Shown here piece after piece: positions 25,484 through 36,352 of a DNA stretch of 64,000 nt (within the stretch, counting starts at the first letter, position 1; every line of letters begins with the position of its first letter). This stretch comes from Neobacillus pocheonensis (lineage in GTDB: Bacteria > Bacillota > Bacilli > Bacillales > Cytobacillaceae). Below the pieces are notes generated by a model. It made no database searches. It had not been told where the DNA came from and worked only from the letters and a program-made list of their open reading frames with translations. The stretch spans positions 520,501-584,500 of the forward strand of contig JAMQCR010000003.1 in NCBI GenBank assembly GCA_023702235.1. The letters are read 5' to 3'. The position numbers and the translations under genes were made by a program.

Positions 25484-26795
25484 TAAAAATGATTCTCTCA
25501 CATCACTAGTCAAAAAAAATGCATTTTATTCATTAGTTCTAAAAATATTATCTGTCATACTAGGGTTTTGGAGTGTAAAGGTAGCTTTTGATTTTACAGG
25601 TTCCAAGCAAGTGTATGGACTATGGTTAACAATATTATCAGTAGTTAGTTGGCTTGCCTCCTAAATGGTGGATTGGGAAATGGTTTAAGGAATAAGCTAT
25701 CCCGTTCTATAGCTACCGATAATTATAGAGAAGCAAAAGCGTATGTATCTACTAGTTATGTTTTTATAGGGGTTATATCTTTTATTTTTGTAATGATTTT
25801 TATGATTTTTACTTTGTATTTCGATTGGAGAATTTTATTTAATGCAAATTATATTTCTAAGGTTGAATTTACTGGGTTATTTTTAGTTGTAGTAATCTCA
25901 TATTTTTTGCAATTAACTTTATCAACTGTCAATGCAGTATGTTATGCATTTAATCGCTCCACTTTACCTTCCTTTTTTACCTTTCTGTCAAATCTTATTT
26001 ATGTATTAAGTCTGTATTTATTAAAATATTTTGATATTAAAGGTTTCTTCATTCTTGGATTAATGTATAGCATTTCAATCATAATTGTCTTATTAGTTGT
26101 TAACGTATATCTTTTTTCTGGAAAATATTCAGATATCAAACCTTCGATCAAATCTTTTAAAAAAATATATAAAAGAGTTAATAGGAAATGGAATAAAATT
26201 TTTCTTCTTAGAAACATCTGCAGTGATTATTTTTGCTACTGATAGTATGGTTATTACACATGTTGTAGGCAGTGAAGGAGTTACTATTTACCAATTAGTA
26301 ATGAAGCTATTTAGTATATTTACAACAGTATCAGGAACAATAATGGTTCCACTTTGGTCAGCATTTACACACGCATACAGTAAAGGTGATATAGCTTGGA
26401 TTAAAAAGATAATGAGAAAGATTTTGTTAATGGTAATACCGTTGGTAAGTGGAGTAATTGTATTCACATTCCTAGTAAATCCAATATTAAAAATATGGAT
26501 AGGAAATGGAATAATTGCACCTAAAATTCTGATTTGCACAATTGCATTATATATAATAATTAATATCTGGAGTAATATATTTGCTTATTTTTTAAATGGT
26601 GTTAATAAGATTAATGGGCAATTACTTACAGTAGGTATTGGGGCAGTAGTTAATATTCCACTATCGTTGTTTTTTTCAAAAACGGTTGGTTTAGGTACTG
26701 TAGGAGTGGTACTTGGAACAATTCTTTCTTTACTTCCATTTTCTATACTTGGTCCTATTAATACGTATCTAGTGATTAAAAGAGCTTCCAAGTAA
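25449..26795 (+). pseudogene. Wzx-type polysaccharide flippase, two frameshifts
   Basis: Three frames carry successive parts of one 12-14-helix flippase of the MOP superfamily: residues to about 25655 (FWSVKVAFDFTGSKQVYGLW), then GGLGNGLRNKLSRSIATDNY through 26170, then GNGIKFFFLETSAVIIFATD to 26795. Breaks lie near 25655 and near 26173, the latter next to A-rich runs (one extra A in TATAAAAGAG restores the frame). Wzx moves lipid-linked repeat units across the membrane and is essential for Wzy-type export, so two real frameshifts would silence the locus. Confidence 0.8.
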
Positions 26796-26832
26796 TTTAA
26801 AGTAATTAATTCTAATTTAATAGGGTGACGGG

Positions 26833-27969
26833 ATGAAAATAGCATTTATTACAAATTTAAGGGCACCATATAGGACATTACAATTAAATGAGTTTAGTAA
26901 AATTAAGAATATAACTTTGAATGTATATTATACGGATAAACAAAGCGAAAATAGGGTTTGGGATGTTAATAAAGCAGTAGGATTTAAAGAAATAGATTTA
27001 GATGGAATCAACTTATTTAAGAAGCTTGGTTATTTAAATAAAGGCTTAGTTAAAATAGTAACAACTCATGATTTATTAATTTTGGGTGGATATGAAAAAC
27101 CAACATATATAGTTCTAAGTATTTTATGTAGAATTTTGAAAAAACCATATATATTACTTTTTGACGGTATTAGCACACATAAGTTAGAGGAAAATAAAAA
27201 TAACTTGAAGACAATTATTAAAAAATTAGTAATTAAAAAAGCAGATTTTATATTAGGAAACGGCAATGTTAGTAAAAGATACTTTAGTGAAATTTTTTCA
27301 TATCCAAATGAAAAAATATTAAATCAGTATTTAACCGTCGATACAAAAAAAATAGAAAGTATGTATAAGGATAAAGAAAAATACAAAATAGAATATCGAG
27401 AAAAGCTAGGTATAAAAAAAGACGAAAAGGTTTTAATTTATTCAGGAAGATTAATTAATATAAAAAATGTAGAATCGGTAATTGAAGCTGTGTCTAAATT
27501 AAAGAAAAGGGACTTAGTATTTTTAATTACTGGTGGAGGTATTTTAGAAGAACATTTAAAACAACGTGCAAAAGAACTAAAAATTAAATTGATAATTACT
27601 GGTTTTTTACCTGATCAGGATGAGTTATTTAAGCATTATTTTGTAGGAGATGCTTTAATACTACCTTCATTTGACGAAGCGTGGGGACTTGTTGTTAATG
27701 AGGCATTGGTGGCGGGGTTACCTGTTTTAGTTTCTAGACATTGCGGATGTGCAAATGATCTAGTAATTCCTAAACAAAATGGTTATATATTTAACCCGTT
27801 CGATGTTAATGAAATTTCAAAATGTATTGAGAATGTTATATCTAAAGATGATAATGCGGCATATTCAAAAAAGTCAAAAGAAATAGCATTAAATTGGACG
27901 TTTGAAAATTCCAGAAAAAATTTGGAACACATACTTTCAAATTATGAAAAAATGGCAGCGGAAATTTAA
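26833..27969 (+). CDS. Glycosyltransferase family 4 (EPS assembly)
   Basis: A 378-aa GT-B retaining glycosyltransferase. KIAFITNLRAPYRTLQLNEF at the N-terminus is typical of GT4; the C-terminal Rossmann part has LIYSGRLINIKNVESVIEAV and the EX7E-like catalytic site SFDEAWGLVVNEALVAGLPV. GTGACGGG precedes the ATG. Donor and acceptor cannot be predicted. Codon use is very AT-rich, like the other GTs here, unlike the more balanced precursor genes. Confidence 0.85.
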   Translation: MKIAFITNLRAPYRTLQLNEFSKIKNITLNVYYTDKQSENRVWDVNKAVGFKEIDLDGINLFKKLGYLNKGLVKIVTTHDLLILGGYEKPTYIVLSILCRILKKPYILLFDGISTHKLEENKNNLKTIIKKLVIKKADFILGNGNVSKRYFSEIFSYPNEKILNQYLTVDTKKIESMYKDKEKYKIEYREKLGIKKDEKVLIYSGRLINIKNVESVIEAVSKLKKRDLVFLITGGGILEEHLKQRAKELKIKLIITGFLPDQDELFKHYFVGDALILPSFDEAWGLVVNEALVAGLPVLVSRHCGCANDLVIPKQNGYIFNPFDVNEISKCIENVISKDDNAAYSKKSKEIALNWTFENSRKNLEHILSNYEKMAAEI

Positions 27970-27997
27970 AAATAATATGAATTAAGAGGTTTTAATT

Positions 27998-29077
27998 TTG
28001 AAAATATCAATTATTTTAAACAATATTTCTGGTAAGGGTGGAGTTGAAAGAGTAGTCACCAGTTTATCAAACCAGCTTTATAACAGGTATAATTGTGAGA
28101 CTCATATTATTAGTTTATTTAGCAATGATGAGTCAGATATTTTTTATGAGACAAATCCTAATATTGAAGTAATACATCTTGGAAATAAAAGCCTAAAAAA
28201 TGTTAGAGTACTTCGGCAGTTTCTTGACTTCAATAAACAGAAATATGATTATATGTTATGTTGTAGCGTGTCAATTTCAACAATTGCGCTTTTTTCAAAA
28301 ATCATTGGTAAAACCTCTACTAAAATATTTGCATGGGAACATAGTCAATATGGGAATGCTAGCAATTCAATTAAAGGACTTAGAAGAGTTATTTATCCTT
28401 ACTTAGATAGAATAATTCCATTAAGTAATCATGATGGAAATATTTTCAAAAAGTATATAAAAAATGTCTCTGTCATTCCTAATTTTAAACCATTTACCAC
28501 TAGTCAAACCTCTAACTTTAAAAATAATACTTTAATTACTGTAGGTAGACTAGAACATGAAAAGGGATTTGATATGTTAATTGATTCTTTCAATTTGATT
28601 GAAAATCAGATTGGTGATTGGAAATTGGAAATTTATGGCGAAGGTAAAGAATATCACTCTTTAGTTGAAAGAATTAAATCGTATGGGTTGGAAAATAAAA
28701 TAAGTATAAAACCCTTTACTTCCAAAATCAAAGAAAAGTATTTAAATTCTTCAATCTTCGTTTGTAGTTCAAGAAGCGAAAGTTTTTCTATGGTTTTAAT
28801 TGAGGCAATGGAGTGTGGATTACCATGCATAAGTTTTAATTGCAAAATTGGACCAAAAGAAATTATAAGTGATGGGATAGATGGATTCTTGGTAGAACCT
28901 TGTGATATAAATGATCTTTCAACTAGAATGGAAATGTTAATAAAAGACTCGAATCTACGAGTTGAAATGGGTTTTAATGCCAAAAAAAAATCAAAGAAAT
29001 ATGATGTGGAAGGTACTATGCAACTTTGGGAAAGTATTTTAGGCATAGAAAAAGAAAAAATGGGGAATTTAAAATGA
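27998..29077 (+). CDS. Glycosyltransferase family 4
   Basis: 359 aa, starting with TTG after AAGAGG. The N-terminal ISGKGGVERVVTSLSNQL loop binds the acceptor/nucleotide side; ITVGRLEHEKGFDMLIDSFN and SRSESFSMVLIEAMECGLPC (EX7E) identify the donor-binding half of GT4. It resembles alpha-galactosyl or N-acetylgalactosaminyl transferases of capsule loci in general layout. Ends with ATGA overlapping the next gene. Confidence 0.85.
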   Translation: MKISIILNNISGKGGVERVVTSLSNQLYNRYNCETHIISLFSNDESDIFYETNPNIEVIHLGNKSLKNVRVLRQFLDFNKQKYDYMLCCSVSISTIALFSKIIGKTSTKIFAWEHSQYGNASNSIKGLRRVIYPYLDRIIPLSNHDGNIFKKYIKNVSVIPNFKPFTTSQTSNFKNNTLITVGRLEHEKGFDMLIDSFNLIENQIGDWKLEIYGEGKEYHSLVERIKSYGLENKISIKPFTSKIKEKYLNSSIFVCSSRSESFSMVLIEAMECGLPCISFNCKIGPKEIISDGIDGFLVEPCDINDLSTRMEMLIKDSNLRVEMGFNAKKKSKKYDVEGTMQLWESILGIEKEKMGNLK

Positions 29078-29814
29078 ATCAAGAACCTCTTATTTCAGTA
29101 GTAACAGTTTGTTTTAATAGTATAAATACAGTAGAAAGAACGTTTAAATCAATACTTAATCAAACCTATTCAAATATTGAATATATAGTGGTTGATGGAA
29201 AGTCTACAGATGGAACTGTTGAGTTAATAAAAGAGTACGAGGATTACTTTAAAAAGCGAAATATTATTTTTAAATGGAAAAGTGAAAAAGATAATGGTAT
29301 TTATGATGCAATGAATAAAGGCCTTGAAATGACTACTGGGGAGCTTGTAGGTATTATCAATAGTGATGATTATTACGAGGAGTCAGCTTTAGAAATTATT
29401 TCAACGGAGTATTTAAAAGATAGTTCATATGATGTTTATCATGGTTTATTAAATTACTATAACTCTGGAAAGTTATCAATGATAAAGGGTGGAGATAGTA
29501 GTGTATTAACTCAACATATGATTGAGCACCCAACATGCTTTTTAAAGAAAAAAACTTATGAAAAACACGGCTTTTTTAATTGTAACTATAAATATGTTGC
29601 TGATTATGAATTATTATGTAGAGTAAAAAAGCATGGTGGGAAATTTAAACTGATAGATAAAGTAATAGCTAATTTTTATGACGGCGGAGCAGGCGATTGC
29701 TTAGAATCAGTTATAGAGGCATTAAAGTTTAGATATGAATATGGATTTATAAATAAGAAATCAATGATTATTAAATATATAAAAATATTTCTGGGAAGAA
29801 AAATATTTAGGTAA
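29074..29814 (+). CDS. Glycosyltransferase family 2
   Basis: 246 aa GT-A inverting transferase: PLISVVTVCFNSINTVERTF, NIEYIVVDGKSTDGTVELI, and the metal-binding IINSDDYYEE, with the acceptor-side KYVADYELLCRVKKHGGKFK. ATG 29074 overlaps the previous stop by 4 nt (ATGA), so translation is coupled; the upstream start in the same frame lies inside the neighbouring gene. Close in style to WcaA/PssE-like EPS transferases. Confidence 0.85.
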   Translation: MNQEPLISVVTVCFNSINTVERTFKSILNQTYSNIEYIVVDGKSTDGTVELIKEYEDYFKKRNIIFKWKSEKDNGIYDAMNKGLEMTTGELVGIINSDDYYEESALEIISTEYLKDSSYDVYHGLLNYYNSGKLSMIKGGDSSVLTQHMIEHPTCFLKKKTYEKHGFFNCNYKYVADYELLCRVKKHGGKFKLIDKVIANFYDGGAGDCLESVIEALKFRYEYGFINKKSMIIKYIKIFLGRKIFR

Positions 29815-29856
29815 CCATAATGTTTATTGCCTATTTAGAATGGAAAGGTATAAAAA

Positions 29857-31005
29857 ATGATTAAATCCAAGCATTTAATAAATTACTTTATCCTTTTGTT
29901 AATAGTAACATCGGGTAGTGTATTTTTTACTTTAAGATACTCTAAAGAAACCAGAAGATTATTAATGATAAGTGCATTGCTTGTATTATTGTATAATATC
30001 ATCAGAAAAAATGTTAAATTCAATAAAATGAGTATAAGCAAATTGTTGTTATTAATAACTTTAATGTCTGCTTCCTTTTTGGTTAATACCCAAAATGGAA
30101 TCGACACAAAAAATTTATTATTAATAACGTCAGTAATGGCATCTGTATTTATTTTAAAAGAAGGTATTAGACCAAATATTTTTAAAGTTAGTTACGTGAA
30201 GATAATGCTTTGGATTTGTATTATTAGTTTAGTCTGTTATGCTTTATCATCAATAATACCCATAAGTAAATTCCCATTTTATCATGAAGAACAACTTGGA
30301 GTAGACGTTTTTAGGTATACGTTCTACCATAGTTGGGGATGGGGAATTGGGACACTAAGAAACCCAGGGATTTTTTGGGAGCCTGGTGTATTTGAGTGTT
30401 ATATTAATTTAGCAATTTTATTTTTAATATTTGATAGAGATAATAGTATTGCTAATAAAAAGTATTATTATTTAATCTTTATTTCTACCTTAATAACAAC
30501 CCAGTCAACCACAGGTTATATAATAGCAGGTTTAATACTTCTATATGCTACCTTAACTTTTAAAATAGCTGTGAAAAATAATATTATAAGAATATTTATT
30601 GTTGTTTTCTCAATTTTAGGGGTATTGTTTTTTATTAATAGTAATGTTGTTAGTGATAAATTTAACCAAGATAATGGTTCTTACTCAGCAAGAACAGCTG
30701 ATTTAACTCAATCATTAGATATGATTAAGGAATCGCCTATTTTGGGAATAGGATATCTTTCGGATAAACAAATTTTAGAACAACAAATTAGAAATATAGA
30801 AAAAAATTCAAATGGGTTATTAATCTTTATTATTCAATTCGGATTAATTATTTTTATGATCTATTTTACCTTTTTGTATAAAGGGATTAAATCTTTTTTT
30901 AATGTGAAATTTATTGATGCATTATTTATTTTATTAGTTATTATGATAATGTTTAGCTCTGAGCCTTTAGTATTATACTCAATATGGATGTATTTTCTAT
31001 ACTAA
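29857..31005 (+). CDS. Wzy-type O-antigen/EPS polymerase
   Basis: 382 aa with about ten membrane helices and little sequence conservation, as usual for Wzy. Between two helices a large outer loop holds HSWGWGIGTLRNPGIFWEPG, where the RNPGIF(W)EPG motif is typical of Wzy/O-antigen ligase family proteins in Gram-positive EPS loci. A late loop SARTADLTQSLDMIKESPIL followed by GIGYLSD is the second signature. It joins repeat units on the outer face of the membrane. Confidence 0.8.
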   Translation: MIKSKHLINYFILLLIVTSGSVFFTLRYSKETRRLLMISALLVLLYNIIRKNVKFNKMSISKLLLLITLMSASFLVNTQNGIDTKNLLLITSVMASVFILKEGIRPNIFKVSYVKIMLWICIISLVCYALSSIIPISKFPFYHEEQLGVDVFRYTFYHSWGWGIGTLRNPGIFWEPGVFECYINLAILFLIFDRDNSIANKKYYYLIFISTLITTQSTTGYIIAGLILLYATLTFKIAVKNNIIRIFIVVFSILGVLFFINSNVVSDKFNQDNGSYSARTADLTQSLDMIKESPILGIGYLSDKQILEQQIRNIEKNSNGLLIFIIQFGLIIFMIYFTFLYKGIKSFFNVKFIDALFILLVIMIMFSSEPLVLYSIWMYFLY

Positions 31006-31244
31006 AAATAATTTAAAAAAGGAAATTTACCATTGGATCCACCTTGAAGTTGGTATGCCAAAGAAATTGTTAAAATGGTAAATTAAATGATTTTAAAAAT
31101 AATTGGATTTATACCTGATAGTGTTCTATTTTAATGGAATTTTTATAAGATAATACTTGTTAGTGTAAGGTATTAAATACAAATGCCAAAAGGGTTTAAT
31201 TTAGGTTTAAATTGGTATTTTACTGAAAAGGAGTAATAATTAAA
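31006..31244. other. Spacer inside the EPS operon
   Basis: 239 AT-rich bases without a gene. TTACCAT...ATGGTAA (about 31028 and 31074) can form a long-range stem; otherwise nothing is recognised. An internal promoter is possible but no clear -35/-10 was found. Confidence 0.3.
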
Positions 31245-32183
31245 GTGAATAATATTAAACCATTAATAAGTATCATTATTCCAACTTATGGTCGCCCTAA
31301 TTTACTGTTAAGAGCAATAGATAGTGTATTAAATCAAAGTTATAATAACTTAGAAATTATTGTTGTAGATGACAATAATCCAGAGTCTTTTGAAAGGCAA
31401 GAAACTATGACTGTTCTGGAAAAGTATTTAGAACTTAATAAGATAATTTACATTAAATTAGAAAAAAATAGTGGCGGGGCTATTGCTAGAAACAGAGGTG
31501 TTGAAGTAAGTACTGGTAAGTTAATTTGCTTTCTAGATGATGATGATGAATTCTTACCAAATAAGGTAGAATTACAGGTTAATAAATTTGTTGAATCGGA
31601 CTTTAAACTTTCGGTAGTTGGTGGATTTGCTAATATTTTAGGTGCTGAAGGGAATTTAAAAAGAATTGAAAAAAATGAAGTAAATGGAGATGTTTTTAAA
31701 ATCCAACTCAGCTCAAATGTTTGCACAACGAGTATTGCTATGATTAATAAGGATGTCTTCATTAGATCGGGTGGTTTTAGCAATGTTCCTTCTTCACAGG
31801 AACATACATTGTTCATTAAAATATTTAATGTAAATCCTTTATATGATTATGTTAATGTGCCTGTAGTTAATATCTATCATCATGATGGTGAGAGAATTTC
31901 TACAGGAAAGAAGAAGGCTGAAGGGGCTATTATACTTCATGAATATGTTTCTAGTTTTTATAGTATGTTAAAGGAGGAAGAAATAAAAGAAATAGATAAT
32001 GCTCACTATATTAATATTATCAGGGCTTATATGCATATAAAAAATAACCGAATAAATGCATACAAAAATCTTTGTAACTTAATCATAAATAAAAAACATA
32101 TTGATAAAGAAGTAATTAAATGTTTTTTAGTAATATGTTTAGGTTTTAATATAATCGAAAGATTTAAAATGCTTATAAAATAA
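31245..32183 (+). CDS. Glycosyltransferase family 2
   Basis: 312 aa. PLISIIIPTYGRPNLLLRAI, NNLEIIVVDDNNPESFERQE and the metal site ICFLDDDDEFLPNKVELQV are classic GT2. NSGGAIARNRGVEVSTGKL lies between. GTG start at 31245 with AAAGGAG 12 nt upstream. Linkage specificity unknown. Very AT-rich coding sequence. Confidence 0.85.
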   Translation: MNNIKPLISIIIPTYGRPNLLLRAIDSVLNQSYNNLEIIVVDDNNPESFERQETMTVLEKYLELNKIIYIKLEKNSGGAIARNRGVEVSTGKLICFLDDDDEFLPNKVELQVNKFVESDFKLSVVGGFANILGAEGNLKRIEKNEVNGDVFKIQLSSNVCTTSIAMINKDVFIRSGGFSNVPSSQEHTLFIKIFNVNPLYDYVNVPVVNIYHHDGERISTGKKKAEGAIILHEYVSSFYSMLKEEEIKEIDNAHYINIIRAYMHIKNNRINAYKNLCNLIINKKHIDKEVIKCFLVICLGFNIIERFKMLIK

Positions 32184-32233
32184 AAATATTTTAATAATTG
32201 CTTTTTGAATTCTAGATAGGATGATTTTTAATT

Positions 32234-33313
32234 ATGAAAAAGATTTGCTTAATAGGACAATTCCCTCCTCCAGTACATGGATTATCTAAAGCGTTAGATA
32301 CAATTATTAAGTCAGAGTACTTAACAAGAAAATATCAATTAGTAAAAATAGATATAAAAAATAATATTAAGATTATTAATCATCTGAAACAAATAAATAA
32401 ATCAGATTGTGACTTATATTATTTTACAATCTCTCAAACAAAGTTTGGTAATTTAAGGGATATGTTTATTTTATGGAAGTTACTTCATAAGAAAAAGAAA
32501 GTAGTAATACACTATCATGGTGGGTACTATAAAGAACTTTTTAATAATTTTAATTCATTACAAAAAATTATAAATAAAAAACTAATTTCTAATACTGATA
32601 TAATGATAGCACTTAGCGATGGATTAAAAGAAATTTTTGAAGATGTTATTGATATCAAGAAAATAAGAATTTGTGAAAATTATGTAGAAGATAGTAGTCT
32701 AATAGATAACAATGAATTTGATATTAAAATAAGTGAAATGAATCAAGTTAATCAAAAATTAGAAATAGTTTATTTGAGTAATTTTATAAAATCCAAAGGT
32801 TATTTTGATGTATTAAAAGCAGCCAAAAAACTAAAAGGCCAAAATGTTTTGTTTCACTTTGCAGGAGATTTTTTTTCAAAACAAGAGGAAAAAGAATTTA
32901 ATGATTATGTACAAATTAATAACCTTAAACAAAGTGTTATATATCATGGAGTAGTAAAAGGTCAGAAGAAAAAAGATTTACTTTTTAAAGGTGATATATT
33001 TACATTACCAACTTATTATCCAAAAGAAGGCCAACCTATTTCAATAATTGAGGCCATGGGAAATGGACTGACAATTATTACTACAAATCACGCAGGAATA
33101 CCAGATATAGTTAATCTTGAAAATGGTTACTTGATAAAACCCAAATCCCCAAATGAAATTGTTGAAGTAATTACCGATTTACTTAAAAATAGGAACAAGT
33201 TGGTTGATTTTGCGAAGAAAAATAGGAACTATACTTTAATGAAATTTAAAGAGATAGACTATATTAAAAGATTAGAAAATATATTTGATGAGGTTTTCGA
33301 AAATGGAAATTGA
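32234..33313 (+). CDS. Glycosyltransferase family 4
   Basis: 359 aa. The N-terminal GQFPPPVHGLSKALDTIIKS matches GT4 enzymes with a PPP.HG loop (as in many EPS galactosyl/glucosyl transferases); HYHGGYYKELF is the acceptor-side strand; the donor half has YLSNFIKSKGYFDVLKAAKK and PKEGQPISIIEAMGNGLTII with the EX7E pair. Its last codons overlap the next gene by 11 nt. Confidence 0.85.
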   Translation: MKKICLIGQFPPPVHGLSKALDTIIKSEYLTRKYQLVKIDIKNNIKIINHLKQINKSDCDLYYFTISQTKFGNLRDMFILWKLLHKKKKVVIHYHGGYYKELFNNFNSLQKIINKKLISNTDIMIALSDGLKEIFEDVIDIKKIRICENYVEDSSLIDNNEFDIKISEMNQVNQKLEIVYLSNFIKSKGYFDVLKAAKKLKGQNVLFHFAGDFFSKQEEKEFNDYVQINNLKQSVIYHGVVKGQKKKDLLFKGDIFTLPTYYPKEGQPISIIEAMGNGLTIITTNHAGIPDIVNLENGYLIKPKSPNEIVEVITDLLKNRNKLVDFAKKNRNYTLMKFKEIDYIKRLENIFDEVFENGN

Positions 33314-33861
33314 TCTATCTAAATATGACCAATCATGGTATTCAAGAGGCAGATCTGGTCTAGTGGTTTTATTGTGGTGGTTTATCCAAGGAACAGTATT
33401 CCGTTATTCTTTACACAATATGTATAGATGGCGGAATTTTTTATTGCGTTTGTTTGGAGCTGTGATTGGCAGGGATGTAAGAATACGTTCCTCTGCTAAA
33501 TTTACTTACCCTTGGAAAATCAATTGGGGATAATTCATGGGTTGGGGATAATGTACAGTTTTATAGTTTGGATGAAATAGTTATCGGGAGAAATTGTGTT
33601 GTATCTCAAGAGTCGTATTTATGTACAGGTAGTCACGATTTTAAAGATCCTTTTTTCGGTTTAATTACAAAGCCAATATTAATTAAAGATGGTGCATGGA
33701 TAGCTAGTGACGTATTTGTTTATCCTGGTGTCACTATACATGAAATGGGAATTGCAGCAGCAAGAAGTACAGTTACAAGAGACATACCTGTAAATGAGGT
33801 ACATGGTGGTTCTCCTGCAAAATTTTTAAAGAAACGGTTTGAGAAAGAGGAGCTAAAGTGA
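33303..33861 (+). pseudogene. WcaF-like O-acetyltransferase, frameshifted
   Basis: The first frame carries LSKYDQSWYSRGRSGLVVLL and WWFIQGTVFRYSLHNMYRWR, exactly the N-terminus of colanic-acid WcaF-type acetyltransferases. After AKFTYPWKINWG a shift near 33525 is needed to reach GDNSWVGDNVQFYSLDEIVI, then CTGSHDFKDPFFGLITKPIL, then GGSPAKFLKKRF. It would O-acetylate a sugar (fucose in colanic acid) using acetyl-CoA. ATG 33303 overlaps the previous gene. One indel. Confidence 0.8.
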
Positions 33862-35102
33862 AAAAGAAAAAAATTGCCTTTGTTATAAACTACTTTTACC
33901 CTGATTTAGCTTCCACTGGACAGTTGATGACTGAGCTTTGTCAGGATTTACAAAACGATTTTAACATTACAGTGATAGCTGCACAACCTGGCTATGCTGG
34001 AGAAAAAGCAAGTAATAATAAATTATTTGAGGAAGATTATCTAGAGAAAATAAGGATTATCCGAATTCGATTACCTGAAGTTGTTAAAACTTCCAAATTT
34101 AGTCGAATGAAATATATATTCTCATATTTTATACTAGCAAATATTGCATTATTAAAAGAGAAAGGTGTAGATATTATTTACACCATATCGCAGCCGCCTG
34201 TTTTAGGTGGACTTATTGGAACAATTGGAAAGTTTTTGAAGCGTTCAAAGCACGTTTACAATATTCAAGACTTTAATCCTGAACAGGCAGAAGCAATTAG
34301 TTATACAAACAAACAATCGGTTTTTAAAATTGCCAAAGCAATAGATAAATTAAATTGTCGATACAGTGATTTAGTTATAGTTGTAGGTAATGATATGAGC
34401 AATACATTAAAAAATAGATTTTCAAATGGAGAGATTCCTAACCATGTTGTAATTAATAACTGGACAAATGAACAAGAAATTTTGCCTCTAAGTAAAAATG
34501 AGAATAATGTACAAAAATTTTTAAATCAGCACGGTTTAGAAAATAAGTTTATAGTAATGTACTCTGGTAATCTGGGATTATATTATGACTTAGAAAATAT
34601 CATTAAAGTTACAGAACACTTTAAGAATTATAAAGACCTTTCATTTGTTTTTATAGGGGAAGGAGCTGTAAAAAATGATATGCAGTCAGTTGTACAAAGA
34701 GAAAAAATTACAAATGTTCATTTTCTACCTTATCAGCCGAAGGAGTTTATTAAATATTCATTAAATGCTGCAGACATTCATTTAGTAGTAAATCAAAAAG
34801 GCATAAAAGGTGTCTCGGTGCCAAGCAAAATTTATGGTGTAATGGCAGCTGGAAGACCTATATTAGGTGTATTAGAAAAAGGAAGTGAGGCACAAATGCT
34901 TATTGACGATAGTAATTGTGGAGCAGTCGTAGAGCCTCAAGATTATAAAGCCATTATTACAACTATTGAAACATTCTATAATATGAATAATCAAGAATTA
35001 AGGCAACTTGGGATGAATGGAAGAGCTTATTTAGATAAATATTTAAAAAGAGAAATTTCTATAAATAAGTATAGGGATTCACTAAGGGAAGTTTCAAAAT
35101 AA
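33858..35102 (+). CDS. Glycosyltransferase family 4, WbuB/fucosamine-transferase-like
   Basis: 414 aa. FVINYFYPDLASTGQLMTEL and YTISQPPVLGGLIGTIGKFL plus VYNIQDFNPEQAEAISY are hallmark strings of the WbuB-like GT4 group that often adds fucose-type sugars; the donor half has MYSGNLGLYYDLENIIKVTE and a degenerate EX7E (VPSKIYGVMAAGRPILGVLE), usual for this group. GTG 33858 overlaps the previous stop (GTGA). Placement after the WcaF-like gene and with gmd/fcl fits a fucosyl step. Confidence 0.85.
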   Translation: MKKKKIAFVINYFYPDLASTGQLMTELCQDLQNDFNITVIAAQPGYAGEKASNNKLFEEDYLEKIRIIRIRLPEVVKTSKFSRMKYIFSYFILANIALLKEKGVDIIYTISQPPVLGGLIGTIGKFLKRSKHVYNIQDFNPEQAEAISYTNKQSVFKIAKAIDKLNCRYSDLVIVVGNDMSNTLKNRFSNGEIPNHVVINNWTNEQEILPLSKNENNVQKFLNQHGLENKFIVMYSGNLGLYYDLENIIKVTEHFKNYKDLSFVFIGEGAVKNDMQSVVQREKITNVHFLPYQPKEFIKYSLNAADIHLVVNQKGIKGVSVPSKIYGVMAAGRPILGVLEKGSEAQMLIDDSNCGAVVEPQDYKAIITTIETFYNMNNQELRQLGMNGRAYLDKYLKREISINKYRDSLREVSK

Positions 35103-35202
35103 GAATGTTCTTTAAATTTTTTATCCTGTGGCTTAGCAAATAAACTATTTTCCCTTTTTTAAATTTTATTTGGAAGAATAGTACGGAATTAGGAGAAAAC
35201 CA

Positions 35203-36293
35203 ATGGCAAAAGACAAACAAAAACTACTACTTGTTCAATCTCTTAGAGGCATTGCGGCATTAATTGTCCTAATACATCATGGTGCTGGAATAGGCAAGAA
35301 ATATTTGAATTATGAATATTTAAACAATATTTTTAGTGCTGGATGGTTAGGAGTAGATTTTTTCTTCGTATTAAGTGGTTTTATAATCTATTATGTTCAT
35401 CATAAAGATATTGGGCAGAAACAGAGACTAAAACAATTTTATTTGAAGAGGTTTTTAAGAGTCTATCCGATTTATTGGATAATGACGATAGTTTTAGTTA
35501 CTTTGTTTTTTTTAGTTCCTAGTTGGGGAATAGGTTATGAAACTAAACTTAATGTTATTATAAAGTCCATTCTCTTGTTACCTCAGTCTCATGATCCTAT
35601 AGTAAATGTAGGCTGGTCCTTAGTTTATGAGGTGTTTTTTTATGCAGTATTTGGCTCATTATTTTATTAAAACCCAAGTATTCAACTACGTTGGTATCAT
35701 TATGGATTGTAGGAGTAATTTTAAATTCTATTGGGATAATTAATTTGAAGAATAATCTTTTTTTAAATTTCATATTTAGCAATTACGACTTAGAATTTTT
35801 CTTTGGGTGTATAGTTGGACACCTTGTTTTAAAAACAAGTATCAAATACAATTACATTATTTTATTAGTAGGCGTATTAGGCTTTTTGTCGGGGTGGTAT
35901 TTAGTTCTACAAGGAGTATTAATGAGGTACCATACTCAAGCTATGTTGGTGTTAGGTATTTCATGTGGACTTATAGTACTTTCTGCCACTTTCTTAGACT
36001 TAAAATATAAACTAAGAGTACCAAAATTATTATTACTTATTGGGGATGCTTCATATTCTATTTATTTAACCCATTTCTACATTTTTGTATTTATTTTTAA
36101 AATATTAGCAAAGGTTAACAGGTTGAATCCTTTTGGTGGATTTATTACAGTGTCAATTTCATTAATAATTGCAGTAATACTTGGTGTGACTTTCCACTTG
36201 GTTATTGAAAGACTATTGCTTAAATACTTAAATGGAAAGCTTTTCAATAATATGAATTCAAAACAAGACCAAAATTATCGAAAAGCTATTTAA
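35203..36293 (+). pseudogene. Acyltransferase-3 family membrane protein, frameshifted
   Basis: Membrane O-acyltransferase (PF01757): LLLVQSLRGIAALIVLIHHG with the catalytic His, GWLGVDFFFVLSGFIIYYVH, FYLKRFLRVYPIYW. The first frame ends at 35670 in TTATTTTATTAA; adding one T gives LFLLKPKYSTTLVSLWIVGV, joining the second frame, which runs to 36293 with GDASYSIYLTHFYIFVFIFK. It would acetylate or otherwise acylate the polymer outside or during export. The break is a homopolymer T loss. Confidence 0.8.
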
Positions 36294-36352
36294 CGAGAAT
36301 TGAAAGAGTATAAAGCTTAAAGAATTAAATTATAAAACGGGGGAAAGAAGTT